Positions 39,417 through 48,819 of a stretch of DNA of 64,000 nt are shown in pieces. The position numbers and the translations under genes were made by a program. The first letter of the stretch is position 1. Every line of letters starts with the position of its first letter. Source of the DNA: Streptobacillus moniliformis DSM 12112 (lineage in GTDB: Bacteria > Fusobacteriota > Fusobacteriia > Fusobacteriales > Leptotrichiaceae); NCBI RefSeq assembly GCF_000024565.1, contig NC_013515.1, positions 1-64,000 on the forward strand, read 5' to 3'. Below the pieces are notes generated by a model, which saw only the letters and a list, made by a program, of their open reading frames with translations, made no database searches and had not been told where the DNA came from.

Positions 39417-40489
39417 TAAAAGAAATATTTTTTTCAGGCTTTAGGAATTTAATTGATAAAAGAATAAAGTTATCTCGTGGATTTAATTTGATTTATGGTG
39501 AAAATGCACAGGGTAAAACTTCTTTTATGGAGGCTATATATTTTGGAGCAACTGGGAGAAGTTTTAGGACTAAAAAGAATAATGAAATGATAAAATATGA
39601 TAGTAATGATGCTAAAATTTTTGTTAAATTAGATAATACATCTAATTATTCTATTAATCTTTTTAAAAATGAAAAAAAATACTTTAAAAATGGTGAAAAG
39701 ATAAAATATGTAGACTATATAGGAGATATTTTAGCAGTTTCATTTATACCAGAAGATGTAGAATTAGTAATGGGTAACCCTTCTATTAGAAGGGGGTTTT
39801 TCAATTATGAAATTTCTCAAATCAATAAAGAATATCTTCATTTGATAGTAGATTATGAAAAGATACTTAAAGTAAGAAATAAGATGCTTAAAGATAAAAA
39901 ACATAAAGAAGAACTTTATTTAATATATAATGAAAAATATATAGATATATGTGCAAAAATACTTAAAATCAGAAAAGAATATGTAGATGAGTTAAATAAA
40001 TATTTAGATAAGAATTACAAAGATTTATTTAATATAGAACATAATTTTAAACTAATTTATGAAAACTTTTTAAAAATAGATGATGTTTCAGATATAGAAG
40101 AAAATAAAAAAATAATAGAAAAACTATTAAAAAGTAAAGAAATATACGATATTCAAGTTGGATATTCTAATTATGGAGTTCATAAGGATGAATATATTTT
40201 TGAATTAAATGGTAAAAATGCAAGACATTATTCTTCTCAAGGTGAAAAAAAATCTATAGTATTTATATTAAAAATATCTGAAATTGAATTAATAGAAAAG
40301 AAAGAAAATAAAAAACCAATATTTCTAATGGATGATATAACTTCATTTTTTGATAATTTTAGAAAAAATCAAATTATACACTATTTCTTAGAAAAAGAAA
40401 TACAATGTTTTTTAACTTCAACAGAAGATTTAAAAATAGTTGGTAAAAAATTTGATGTTGATAGGGGGATAATAAATGAAAAAGATTAG
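39413..40489 (+). CDS. recF: DNA replication and repair protein RecF
   Basis: SMC-like ATPase for gap repair and RecA loading. The 358-residue product has Walker A YGENAQGKTSF (about residue 28), GRSFRTKKN, the signature SSQGEKKSIVF near residue 278, and Walker B PIFLMDDITSFFD. Its start overlaps the S4 gene and its end overlaps the DciA-like gene by 14 bases. Length is normal. Confidence 0.96.
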   Translation: MIKEIFFSGFRNLIDKRIKLSRGFNLIYGENAQGKTSFMEAIYFGATGRSFRTKKNNEMIKYDSNDAKIFVKLDNTSNYSINLFKNEKKYFKNGEKIKYVDYIGDILAVSFIPEDVELVMGNPSIRRGFFNYEISQINKEYLHLIVDYEKILKVRNKMLKDKKHKEELYLIYNEKYIDICAKILKIRKEYVDELNKYLDKNYKDLFNIEHNFKLIYENFLKIDDVSDIEENKKIIEKLLKSKEIYDIQVGYSNYGVHKDEYIFELNGKNARHYSSQGEKKSIVFILKISEIELIEKKENKKPIFLMDDITSFFDNFRKNQIIHYFLEKEIQCFLTSTEDLKIVGKKFDVDRGIINEKD

Positions 40490-41318
40490 TAATATGGCAT
40501 TAGAAATTAAAAAATATTTTGGATTTAATTATGATAAATTTGTTGATAATGCACTAATTAGTAAATGTAGTATATGCTCTATTAAAGATGGGTATATAAA
40601 TATATATGTAAATGATCCCAATGTTAAGATTTTTATTAATCAAATTAAGTATAATATATTATTAGAAGCTAGAAAATATTGTGAAATAATTGATATTAGA
40701 ATATTAGATGATAAAAAAAATATTGTTAATACCAGAAATATGAAAAGACAGATGATGAAAGAAAAAACTACATTTGATGATGGAGTTAAATATATTAAAA
40801 TTAGTGATGAAGAAAAAGATAAGATACTTAGTGATATTTCTAAATTAGAAGTGAGTGAAGAAGTAAAAAATCATCTATATGATATTGCTGAAATATATTT
40901 TAAAAAAGGTATGGAAGTTAAGGTTACCTGTCCTGTTTGTAATATGGATAGAATAGATTTAATAGGAGATAAATGTTTAATATGTATACAAAAGGAATTA
41001 GAATACAGTAGAGAAGAAGCTTACTATAATCTAAAAAAAGATCCATATATATTAAATAATTCTAAAATATATATAGATGCAAGAAGAAGAATATTAGAAG
41101 AAAAAGTAGATAAAATATTTAAGTATCTTGATAGTAAAAAAGAAAAAGCAGATATTAATATAATAAATTTCCTATTTATGGACTATGCTGTATATAAAGC
41201 GGGGAGTATGGATACTGAAATACAATTTTTAGCAGCCAATGAATTAAGAAAAAAACTATTTCATTACTATAAAAATAAGAATATTAATATACCAGTATTA
41301 GGAGAAAATAATGAATAA
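40476..41318 (+). CDS. DciA-like (DUF721) protein with a zinc ribbon
   Basis: The 280-residue protein starts with a compact alpha/beta domain (MALEIKKYFGFN ... LLEARKYC) that fits the DUF721/DciA fold, the replicative-helicase loading factor found next to recF in many bacteria. A CPVC...CLIC zinc-ribbon near residues 152-171 and a helical C-terminal half are not part of standard DciA. The gene overlaps recF by 14 bases and mfd by 8, so it belongs to one replication/repair operon. Assignment rests mainly on position and N-terminal pattern. Confidence 0.55.
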   Translation: MKKISNMALEIKKYFGFNYDKFVDNALISKCSICSIKDGYINIYVNDPNVKIFINQIKYNILLEARKYCEIIDIRILDDKKNIVNTRNMKRQMMKEKTTFDDGVKYIKISDEEKDKILSDISKLEVSEEVKNHLYDIAEIYFKKGMEVKVTCPVCNMDRIDLIGDKCLICIQKELEYSREEAYYNLKKDPYILNNSKIYIDARRRILEEKVDKIFKYLDSKKEKADINIINFLFMDYAVYKAGSMDTEIQFLAANELRKKLFHYYKNKNINIPVLGENNE

Positions 41319-44013
41319 AGAAAATATTAGATTACTTAAGGAAGAAGTTGTTAATAAACTTACAAGTATGGGTATTTTTAAAATGGTAGTGATAAGTTCA
41401 GCATCAAATAATTTAGAGTATTACTATAACATATTAAAACAAGAGGGAAGTGAATATGAAAGTAAATATGTAAATTTAAGTTCGTATTCTTTTATTGATT
41501 TAGTAGGAGTTAATATTGAAATACTCGAATTTTTAAATAAAAATACTAAGGGTATACTATTTCTTGATATTAATTTAGCACTAAAAATATTTTTTGATGA
41601 ATTTAAATCAAAGGAATTTAAAGTTAATGAAGAATATTCAAGAGATGAAATATTAAAATATTTAGTTGAAAATGGATATAAGAAGGAATATACAGTACTT
41701 AATAAAGGAGAATTTGCAATTAGAGGAGATATTATTGATATATATCCATCTAATTTAGATAACCCAATAAGACTTGATTTCTTTGACACGATACTTGAAA
41801 ATATTAAAATATTTTCTACATATGATCAAAGATCTATAGAAAATATTGAAGAAATAACGGTTTTTGGTAATGTATTAAGTGGTATGGAAAGAGAAATTGT
41901 AGATATGATTTCAATATTTTCTAAAGGTAATATAGAGATATTTTTAGAAAATAAGGAATTTCTTGAAGTTAAATTAGAACAAATGTTAATGTTTGATAAA
42001 GATAATGAAAAAGTCTTAAAAGAAAGATTTAATAAATTAATAGAAAAAGGAAATTTACTTGAGGTAAGTAGAAGTAAAGACAGAAATTATCAAGATGAAA
42101 TTAAGAGTAAAAGAGAAAGAATAGAGAAAAAAGGGATAAAGTATAGTAATATAAATCAAATATTAGAAGGTGATTATGTAATACATGTAGAATTTGGTAT
42201 AGGTATATATATGGGGGCAGTAAATATTAATGATAGAGATTACCTGTATATACAATATGCTGATAATGACAAATTATACATACCTGTTGAAAAATTAGAT
42301 AGAATTAGTAAATATATGTCAACGGGGATAGCACCTAAACTTTATTCATTAGGAACTAAAGGATTTAAAAGAAGAGAAAAAAGAATAAGAGAAGATGTTG
42401 AAAAATTTGCACAAGAATTGATTAATATACAGGCGAAAAGAAAACTTGTTAGAAAATTACCTCTTATTAAAGATACTTTATGGCAAGAAGAATTTGAAGA
42501 AAAATTTTCTTTTAACTTAACATGGGATCAACAAAAGGCAGTTGAAGATATTAAACATGATTTAGAAAGTGGAAGACTAATGGATAGAATATTAGTTGGT
42601 GATGTAGGTTATGGTAAAACAGAAGTTGCTATGAGGGCAGCTTTTAAAGCTATTGAAAATGGATATCAGTGTGCTATACTTGCACCTACAACTGTACTTG
42701 CTAATCAACATTTTGAAAGATGCCATAAAAGATTTGAAGATTTTGGTATTAGTGTTAATAATCTTTCAAGACTTACTGGAAAAAATACTGATGATGTTTT
42801 AGATGGATTAAAAAATGGTAAAATTGATTTAGTAATAGGGACACATAGATTACTTGGAGATGATGTAAAATTTAAAAATTTAGGATTACTAATAATAGAT
42901 GAAGAACAAAAATTTGGAGTTAATGCAAAAGAAAAAATTAAAAAAAGAAAAGAAGATATCCATCTTTTAACCTTAAGTGCAACACCTATACCTAGAACTT
43001 TAAATTTAGCTCTTTTAGGAATTAGAGATATATCTTTAATACAGAGTTCTCCTATGGATAGATTACCTATTATTACACAAAAAATACAAGAAGATGAAAT
43101 AAAGAAAGTCATTTTAAAAGAACTTTCAAGAGATGGGCAAGTTTTCTATATTACAAATAATGTTAAGGGAATGGCAGAAAAACAAAAAAGTTTAAAAAAA
43201 TTAATGCCTGATTTTGTTAATATTGAATATATACATGGTAAGTTAAGCCCTAGAGAAATTAAACAAAAAATAAATGATTTTGATGAAGGAAAATTTGATA
43301 TATTAATAGCATCAACTATAGTAGAAAATGGTATAGATATCACTAATGCTAATAGTATAATTATAGAAAATTATACAAGTCTTGGGCTTTCTCAAATTTA
43401 TCAATTAAGAGGTAGAGTAGGTCGTGGGAAAAGACAAGGTTATTGTTATCTACTTGATAGTGAGTATAAGAGTAAAAAAGGTAAAGAAAAGGATAAAAGT
43501 TTAGAAAAGATAGAGGGAGTAGAAGGTGGAGGATATTTACTTTCTTTAGAAGATTTAAATATACGTGGTGCAGGTGAAATATTAGGAGAAAAACAACATG
43601 GTGCCATAGATATGTTTGGTTATGATCTTTATCTTAAAATGCTTAAAAATGAAATAAATAAATTAAAAGGTGAAAAAGTAAGAGAATTTAAAAATACTGA
43701 AATTGATTTACTAAATAATGGATATATACCTGAAGAATATATAGAAAAAGATGAAAGAATATTGATATATAAAAGGTATGCTGAAGTTCAAAATGAAAGT
43801 GAATTAAATGAATTAACAGAAGAAATTAGAGATAGATTTGGTAAAATACCAAAACAAATGCAAAACTTTATTTATTCAATAAAGATAAAGCTATATATGA
43901 TAGAAAATAATATAGATAAAATAAAAGAAAATGATAAAGAATATATTTTAACATTACAAGAGTTTGAAGTTATATTAACAAAAGAGGAATTTTCTAAAAG
44001 AATTAAGAAATGA
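41311..44013 (+). CDS. mfd: Transcription-repair coupling factor, compact form
   Basis: Removes stalled RNA polymerase and recruits UvrA. The 900-residue protein has a shortened UvrB-like N-terminal part, the RNA-polymerase interaction domain (GDYVIHVEFGIGIYMG, then LYIQYADNDKLYIPVEKLD), RecG-like motor domains with GDVGYGKTE near residue 430, DEEQKFG, SATPIPRTL and GRVGRGKRQG, and the C-terminal domain. The family is usually 1100-1200 residues; most of the shortening lies in the N-terminal domains D1-D3. Start overlaps the DciA-like gene. Confidence 0.92.
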   Translation: MNKENIRLLKEEVVNKLTSMGIFKMVVISSASNNLEYYYNILKQEGSEYESKYVNLSSYSFIDLVGVNIEILEFLNKNTKGILFLDINLALKIFFDEFKSKEFKVNEEYSRDEILKYLVENGYKKEYTVLNKGEFAIRGDIIDIYPSNLDNPIRLDFFDTILENIKIFSTYDQRSIENIEEITVFGNVLSGMEREIVDMISIFSKGNIEIFLENKEFLEVKLEQMLMFDKDNEKVLKERFNKLIEKGNLLEVSRSKDRNYQDEIKSKRERIEKKGIKYSNINQILEGDYVIHVEFGIGIYMGAVNINDRDYLYIQYADNDKLYIPVEKLDRISKYMSTGIAPKLYSLGTKGFKRREKRIREDVEKFAQELINIQAKRKLVRKLPLIKDTLWQEEFEEKFSFNLTWDQQKAVEDIKHDLESGRLMDRILVGDVGYGKTEVAMRAAFKAIENGYQCAILAPTTVLANQHFERCHKRFEDFGISVNNLSRLTGKNTDDVLDGLKNGKIDLVIGTHRLLGDDVKFKNLGLLIIDEEQKFGVNAKEKIKKRKEDIHLLTLSATPIPRTLNLALLGIRDISLIQSSPMDRLPIITQKIQEDEIKKVILKELSRDGQVFYITNNVKGMAEKQKSLKKLMPDFVNIEYIHGKLSPREIKQKINDFDEGKFDILIASTIVENGIDITNANSIIIENYTSLGLSQIYQLRGRVGRGKRQGYCYLLDSEYKSKKGKEKDKSLEKIEGVEGGGYLLSLEDLNIRGAGEILGEKQHGAIDMFGYDLYLKMLKNEINKLKGEKVREFKNTEIDLLNNGYIPEEYIEKDERILIYKRYAEVQNESELNELTEEIRDRFGKIPKQMQNFIYSIKIKLYMIENNIDKIKENDKEYILTLQEFEVILTKEEFSKRIKK

Positions 44014-44055
44014 ATTTCATAATTTGAAACATTTGTAGGTTATAAAAAAATTAAG

Positions 44056-44088
44056 ACTGTACATTTAATATAAAGTGTACAGTTTTTA
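44056..44088 (+). terminator. Terminator after mfd
   Basis: ACTGTACA (44056-44063) and TGTACAGT (44076-44083) then a T-rich run. It ends the S4-recF-dciA-mfd unit. Confidence 0.75.
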
Positions 44089-44189
44089 TTTTACATAATA
44101 TCCATCTAAGAAAAATCTATGTTTTTAATAATTGATTTCTATAAATTTTGTATGTAATATTATAATTGAAAATATGATTGGAGGAATAA

Positions 44190-44486
44190 ATGAGCATAAA
44201 TGATATTATAGCAACAATTTTAATTGCAATTGTTGGTATAGCTATTGAATATTCCATTAATAAATATATTGGTAGATTAGTTCTTTTAATATCAATGTTT
44301 TTTTATCATTTACATCTTGAAAGTATAATGAATATATTTGAAATTAATGATGTAATAATAATATTTTTAATTTTAGGGATTAATTTTATTGTTGAATATC
44401 ATACAAATAAATATGTTAGTCTTATCACCTATACATTAGCTGTATTTGTATACTTCCTATTTAAAATCCCTTCGAATATATATTAA
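44190..44486 (+). CDS. Small membrane protein
   Basis: A 98-residue protein with three predicted membrane helices and an NKYIG/NKYVS motif repeated at both ends (INKYIGRLVLL and TNKYVSLIT), suggesting an internal duplication of a short hairpin. An AGGAGG-like site precedes the ATG. No family recognised. It stands alone between mfd and the purine operon. Confidence 0.55.
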   Translation: MSINDIIATILIAIVGIAIEYSINKYIGRLVLLISMFFYHLHLESIMNIFEINDVIIIFLILGINFIVEYHTNKYVSLITYTLAVFVYFLFKIPSNIY

Positions 44487-44491
44487 AAAAT

Positions 44492-44521
44492 GGAGAATTT
44501 CTATAACTATGGGATTTCTCC
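44492..44521. terminator. Hairpin between the small membrane gene and purL
   Basis: GGAGAA (44492-44497) pairs with TTCTCC (44516-44521) over an 18-base loop. The run of six A residues before it makes a terminator more plausible on the minus strand; on the + strand there is no T run. Confidence 0.35.
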
Positions 44522-44615
44522 TATTACTTTGTGAAAAACATAACAAATTAAACGTGTTGAATATATTTAAAAATTATGCTAAATTGAGATATAAATAAAT
44601 AATTATGGAGGGCAT

Positions 44616-47600
44616 ATGTCAGACTTAAGATTTTTTGTAGAGAAGAAAAAACACTGTAACTTTGAAAGAAGGAGGTTATTAAAACAGTTACAAGAAGAGT
44701 TGGGCGTAGTGTCTTTAAAGGACATTAGAATACTTAACTGTTACGATATTTTCGGATGTCCTAATGATATGGAAGATATAAAGAAAATGATATTATCTGA
44801 ACCAGTTACAGATGATATATTTGAAAAACTAGAGTTAAATGATGAAAAATATTTTGCTATTGAGTATCTTCCTGGACAATTTGATCAAAGGGCTCATTCC
44901 GCAATGCAATGTATAGATATTTTAATATCAAATAAAAATGTAGAAATTACAACTTCTAAAATTTTCATAATATATGGTGAAGTGTCTAATGATGAACTTC
45001 AAAAAATCAAAAACTATATAATAAACCCTATAGAAACAAGGGAAAAAAATCTAAATATTCTAAAAAAAGAAAAAATAAATGTAAATACAAATATAATACA
45101 ATATAATAATTTCATAAATTTAAATTCAGATGAATTGGAAAACTTAAGGAAAAATTTAGGTTTATCAATGACTTATGAAGATATTCTGCACATTCAAAAT
45201 TACTATAAATCAGAAAAAAGAAATCCAACAGAAACAGAAATAAAGGTATTTGATACATATTGGTCAGATCACTGTAGACACAGTACTTTCGAAACAAAAA
45301 TAAATAATGTTAAATTTCCAGATAGTGAATATGGAAAATTTTTAAATTTAGAGTTTAAAAAATATTTAGAAATAAAAGAAATAGTTTCAAAACATAAAAA
45401 TATTACTTTAATGGATATGGCAACAGTAGTAGCTAAGTATTTTAAAAAAATAGGAAAATTAGATAATTTAGAAATTAGTGAAGAAAATAATGCATGTTCA
45501 ATATATATAGATGTTGAAACAGAAAAATTTAATGGTGAAAAAAATATAGAAAAATGGTTATTAATGTTTAAAAATGAAACGCATAATCATCCTACAGAAA
45601 TAGAACCTTTTGGTGGAGCTGCCACTTGTCTTGGAGGAGCTATAAGAGATCCACTTTCAGGGAGGGCATATGTTTATCAAGCAATAAGGGTAACAGGTTC
45701 TGCAAATCCTCTTGAAAGTATAGAAAATACTTTGAAAGGTAAATTATCTCAAAAAAAAATAACAACTGGAGCAGCCCATGGATATTCTTCTTATGGAAAT
45801 CAGATAGGTATAGCAACATCTTTAGTATCTGAAATATATCATGAAGGATATAAGGCAAAAAGAATGGAAGTTGGAGCAGTAGTTGCTGCTGCACCACTTG
45901 AAAATGTAGTAAGAAAAACTCCAGAAAATGGAGATAGTATAATTTTACTTGGTGGAAAAACAGGAAGAGATGGTTGTGGTGGAGCAACAGGTTCATCTAA
46001 GGAACATACAAATAAATCTATATTTTTATGTGGTTCAGAGGTTCAAAAAGGTAATGCCCCTGAAGAAAGAAAAATACAAAGACTATTTAGAAATGGAAAT
46101 GTTACAAAATTAATTAAAAAATGCAATGATTTTGGTGCAGGTGGAGTTGCTGTAGCTATAGGAGAACTTGCAGATGGAATAGATGTTAATCTTGATTTAA
46201 TACCAGTTAAATATGAGGGATTAAGTGGAACAGAACTTGCTATATCAGAATCACAGGAAAGAATGGCAGTAGTTGTTGCCAAAGAATATGTAGAAGAGTT
46301 TTTAAAAGAAGCAGAAAAAGAAAATTTACTTGCAACAGTGGTTGGAAAAATTACTGATAATGAAAGATTAATATTAAGATATAGAGGAAAAGAAATAGTT
46401 AATATTTCAAGAGGATTTTTAAATACTAATGGAGCAACTCAAGAAATTGATATTAAAATAGAAAATATTGATGTAAAAGATTTCTTAAGTAGAGATTTAT
46501 CATCTAATACATTTAAAGAAAAATGGTTAGAAAATATAGAAAAATTAAATGTTGCTTCAACTAAAGGTTTAAGTGAAATGTTTGATTCAAGTATAGGAGC
46601 ATCTACTGTACTCATGCCTTATGGTGGGAAATATCAACTAAGTCCTATTGATGTATCTATAATGAAGATACCTATGATTTCTAAAAAAACTAATACTTCA
46701 TCAGCAATAACTTGGGGATATAATCCGTATCTAACAGAAAAATCTCCATATCATGGTTCTATGTATGCTGTACTTGAATCAATTGCAAAACTAGTAGCTT
46801 CTGGAACTAGTTATGATGGAATATATTTATCTTTTCAAGAATATTTTGAAAAATTAGGAAAAGATAATGTTAAATGGTCAAAACCTATGCTTGCCTTACT
46901 TGGTGCAATGAGATGTCAATTAGACTTTGAAATAGCAGCAATAGGAGGTAAAGATTCTATGAGTGGAACTTTTGAAAATATTTCAGTTCCTCCAACACTT
47001 ATCTCTTTTGCAGTTAATACTGTAAATGCTAAAGATGTAATATCAACAGAAATTAAAGAAGTAGGAAATAGGATATATTTAGTAGAAAATAAGATTAATG
47101 ATGATTTAAGCTATAACTCAAAAGATATTAAAGAAAAATATTCTAAAGTATTAGATGAAATTAAAAAAGGTAAAATTTTATCTGCAAAAGTTGTAGGTAT
47201 GGGTGGAATTGCAGGAACTTTATCTCAAATGTGTTTTGGTAATAAGATAGGAATTAAGTTAGATAACTTGGATTTAGACTATTTCAAATATATGCCTGGA
47301 AGTATAATTGTTGAATCAAAAGAAGAACTTGATTTTACCCTTATAGGAGAAAGCATTAAAGAATTTAATATAACTTTTAAAGATGAAGTAATAGATTTAG
47401 AAAAATTATTATATTTATGGCTAAATAAACTTGATAATGTATTTCCTTATGAATATAAGGAAGAAAAGAAAGAGTATATAAATATATCTAAACCTAAAAT
47501 TATAGATTATTCATCTAGTATAAAAGTAGCAAAACCAAGAGTTTTAATAACTGCTTTCCCTGGAACTAATTGTGAATATGATATGAAAAATATTTTTGAA

Positions 47601-48326
47601 AGAAATGGAGCAATTACAAATATTACCTTATTTAAAAACTTAAATAGAACTCATATTGAATCATCAATAGATGAAATATGTAAAGAACTTAAAAATAGTC
47701 AAATATTTGTAATTCCTGGTGGATTTTCAGCAGGAGATGAGCCAGATGGTTCAGGTAAATTTATAGCTACAGTATTACAAAATCCTAAAATTAAAGAAGA
47801 AATAGAAAGATTTTTACAAAGAGATGGATTAATACTAGGTATATGTAATGGCTTTCAAGCCTTAGTTAAATCAGGTCTTCTTCCTTATGGAAATATAGGG
47901 GAAATAACAGAAGATAGTCCAACTTTAACATATAATAAGATAGGTAGGCATATATCTCAAATGGTAAAAACAAGAATATCAACAAATAGATCACCATGGC
48001 TTTCAAGCTTTAATGTAGGAGATGAATTTGACTTGCCAGTTTCGCATGGAGAAGGAAGATTTTTTGCAAGCGAGAAGACTTTACAAAAATTAATAGAAAA
48101 TGGTCAAGTAGCAACTCAATATGTTGATTTTAATGGAAAAGCTACTAATGAATTTAAATTTAATCCTAATGGATCAGAATTTGCAATAGAAGGAATAATT
48201 TCCCCTGATGGAAAAATATTTGGTAAAATGGGGCATTCAGAAAGAACAGGAGAAAACATTCTTAAAAATGTTAGTGGAAATAAATATCAGAATATATTTA
48301 AAAATGGTATAGAATACTTTAAATAA
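44616..48326 (+). CDS. purL: Phosphoribosylformylglycinamidine synthase, single-chain
   Basis: Converts FGAR to FGAM with glutamine and ATP. The 1236 residues combine both synthase halves (ATP-binding TYWSDHCRHSTF, FKNETHNHPTEIEPFGGAATCLGG and the later GGKDSMSG) with a C-terminal glutamine amidotransferase. That domain has Cys in LGICNGFQ near residue 1076 and the HGEGRFF histidine. This is the long PurL arrangement without separate PurS and PurQ. It opens the purine operon; a possible TTGAAT (44557) lies upstream. Confidence 0.97.
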   Translation: MSDLRFFVEKKKHCNFERRRLLKQLQEELGVVSLKDIRILNCYDIFGCPNDMEDIKKMILSEPVTDDIFEKLELNDEKYFAIEYLPGQFDQRAHSAMQCIDILISNKNVEITTSKIFIIYGEVSNDELQKIKNYIINPIETREKNLNILKKEKINVNTNIIQYNNFINLNSDELENLRKNLGLSMTYEDILHIQNYYKSEKRNPTETEIKVFDTYWSDHCRHSTFETKINNVKFPDSEYGKFLNLEFKKYLEIKEIVSKHKNITLMDMATVVAKYFKKIGKLDNLEISEENNACSIYIDVETEKFNGEKNIEKWLLMFKNETHNHPTEIEPFGGAATCLGGAIRDPLSGRAYVYQAIRVTGSANPLESIENTLKGKLSQKKITTGAAHGYSSYGNQIGIATSLVSEIYHEGYKAKRMEVGAVVAAAPLENVVRKTPENGDSIILLGGKTGRDGCGGATGSSKEHTNKSIFLCGSEVQKGNAPEERKIQRLFRNGNVTKLIKKCNDFGAGGVAVAIGELADGIDVNLDLIPVKYEGLSGTELAISESQERMAVVVAKEYVEEFLKEAEKENLLATVVGKITDNERLILRYRGKEIVNISRGFLNTNGATQEIDIKIENIDVKDFLSRDLSSNTFKEKWLENIEKLNVASTKGLSEMFDSSIGASTVLMPYGGKYQLSPIDVSIMKIPMISKKTNTSSAITWGYNPYLTEKSPYHGSMYAVLESIAKLVASGTSYDGIYLSFQEYFEKLGKDNVKWSKPMLALLGAMRCQLDFEIAAIGGKDSMSGTFENISVPPTLISFAVNTVNAKDVISTEIKEVGNRIYLVENKINDDLSYNSKDIKEKYSKVLDEIKKGKILSAKVVGMGGIAGTLSQMCFGNKIGIKLDNLDLDYFKYMPGSIIVESKEELDFTLIGESIKEFNITFKDEVIDLEKLLYLWLNKLDNVFPYEYKEEKKEYINISKPKIIDYSSSIKVAKPRVLITAFPGTNCEYDMKNIFERNGAITNITLFKNLNRTHIESSIDEICKELKNSQIFVIPGGFSAGDEPDGSGKFIATVLQNPKIKEEIERFLQRDGLILGICNGFQALVKSGLLPYGNIGEITEDSPTLTYNKIGRHISQMVKTRISTNRSPWLSSFNVGDEFDLPVSHGEGRFFASEKTLQKLIENGQVATQYVDFNGKATNEFKFNPNGSEFAIEGIISPDGKIFGKMGHSERTGENILKNVSGNKYQNIFKNGIEYFK

Positions 48327-48337
48327 TAGGAGGAAAA

Positions 48338-48817
48338 ATGCAAGTAGCAATAATTTTTGGAAGTAGATCAGATCTAAATGTTATGAAGGGAGCATCAAAT
48401 GTTTTAAAGGAATTTGATATTAAATATGAAGCCTTTATTCTTTCAGCACATAGAGTGCCAGAACTATTAGAAGAAACTATAAAAGAAATAGAAGAGAAAG
48501 GTTGTGAGGTAATAATTGCAGGGGCAGGTCTTGCGGCACATCTTCCAGGTGTAATTGCTTCAAAAACTATTTTACCTGTAATAGGAGTACCTATTAATGC
48601 TTCTCTTGGTGGAATTGATTCACTTTATTCTATAGTACAAATGCCTAAAGGAATACCTGTTGCAACAGTTGGAATAGATAATTCATATAATGCTGGTATG
48701 TTAGCAGTTCAGATTTTATCTGTAAAACATTTAGAAATAAAAGAGATGCTTATAAGATTTAGAAAAGAAATGAAAGAAAAATTTAAACTTGATAATGAGG
48801 TAAAGGTAGAAATTTAA
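48338..48817 (+). CDS. purE: N5-carboxyaminoimidazole ribonucleotide mutase (PurE)
   Basis: Moves the carboxylate of N5-CAIR to give CAIR. The 159-residue product starts VAIIFGSRSDLNVM and has SAHRVPELLEE, AGAGLAAHLPGVIA and GIDSLYSIVQMPKGIPVATV, the pattern of class I bacterial PurE. Class I enzymes normally need PurK to make N5-CAIR, yet no purK is in this operon. An AGGAGG site supports the start. Confidence 0.95.
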   Translation: MQVAIIFGSRSDLNVMKGASNVLKEFDIKYEAFILSAHRVPELLEETIKEIEEKGCEVIIAGAGLAAHLPGVIASKTILPVIGVPINASLGGIDSLYSIVQMPKGIPVATVGIDNSYNAGMLAVQILSVKHLEIKEMLIRFRKEMKEKFKLDNEVKVEI

Positions 48818-48819
48818 AT

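Noticed and set aside
44487-44615. Guanine or other riboswitch ahead of purL
   Set aside because: I looked for a purine aptamer-like three-way junction and saw only a short hairpin and AT-rich DNA.
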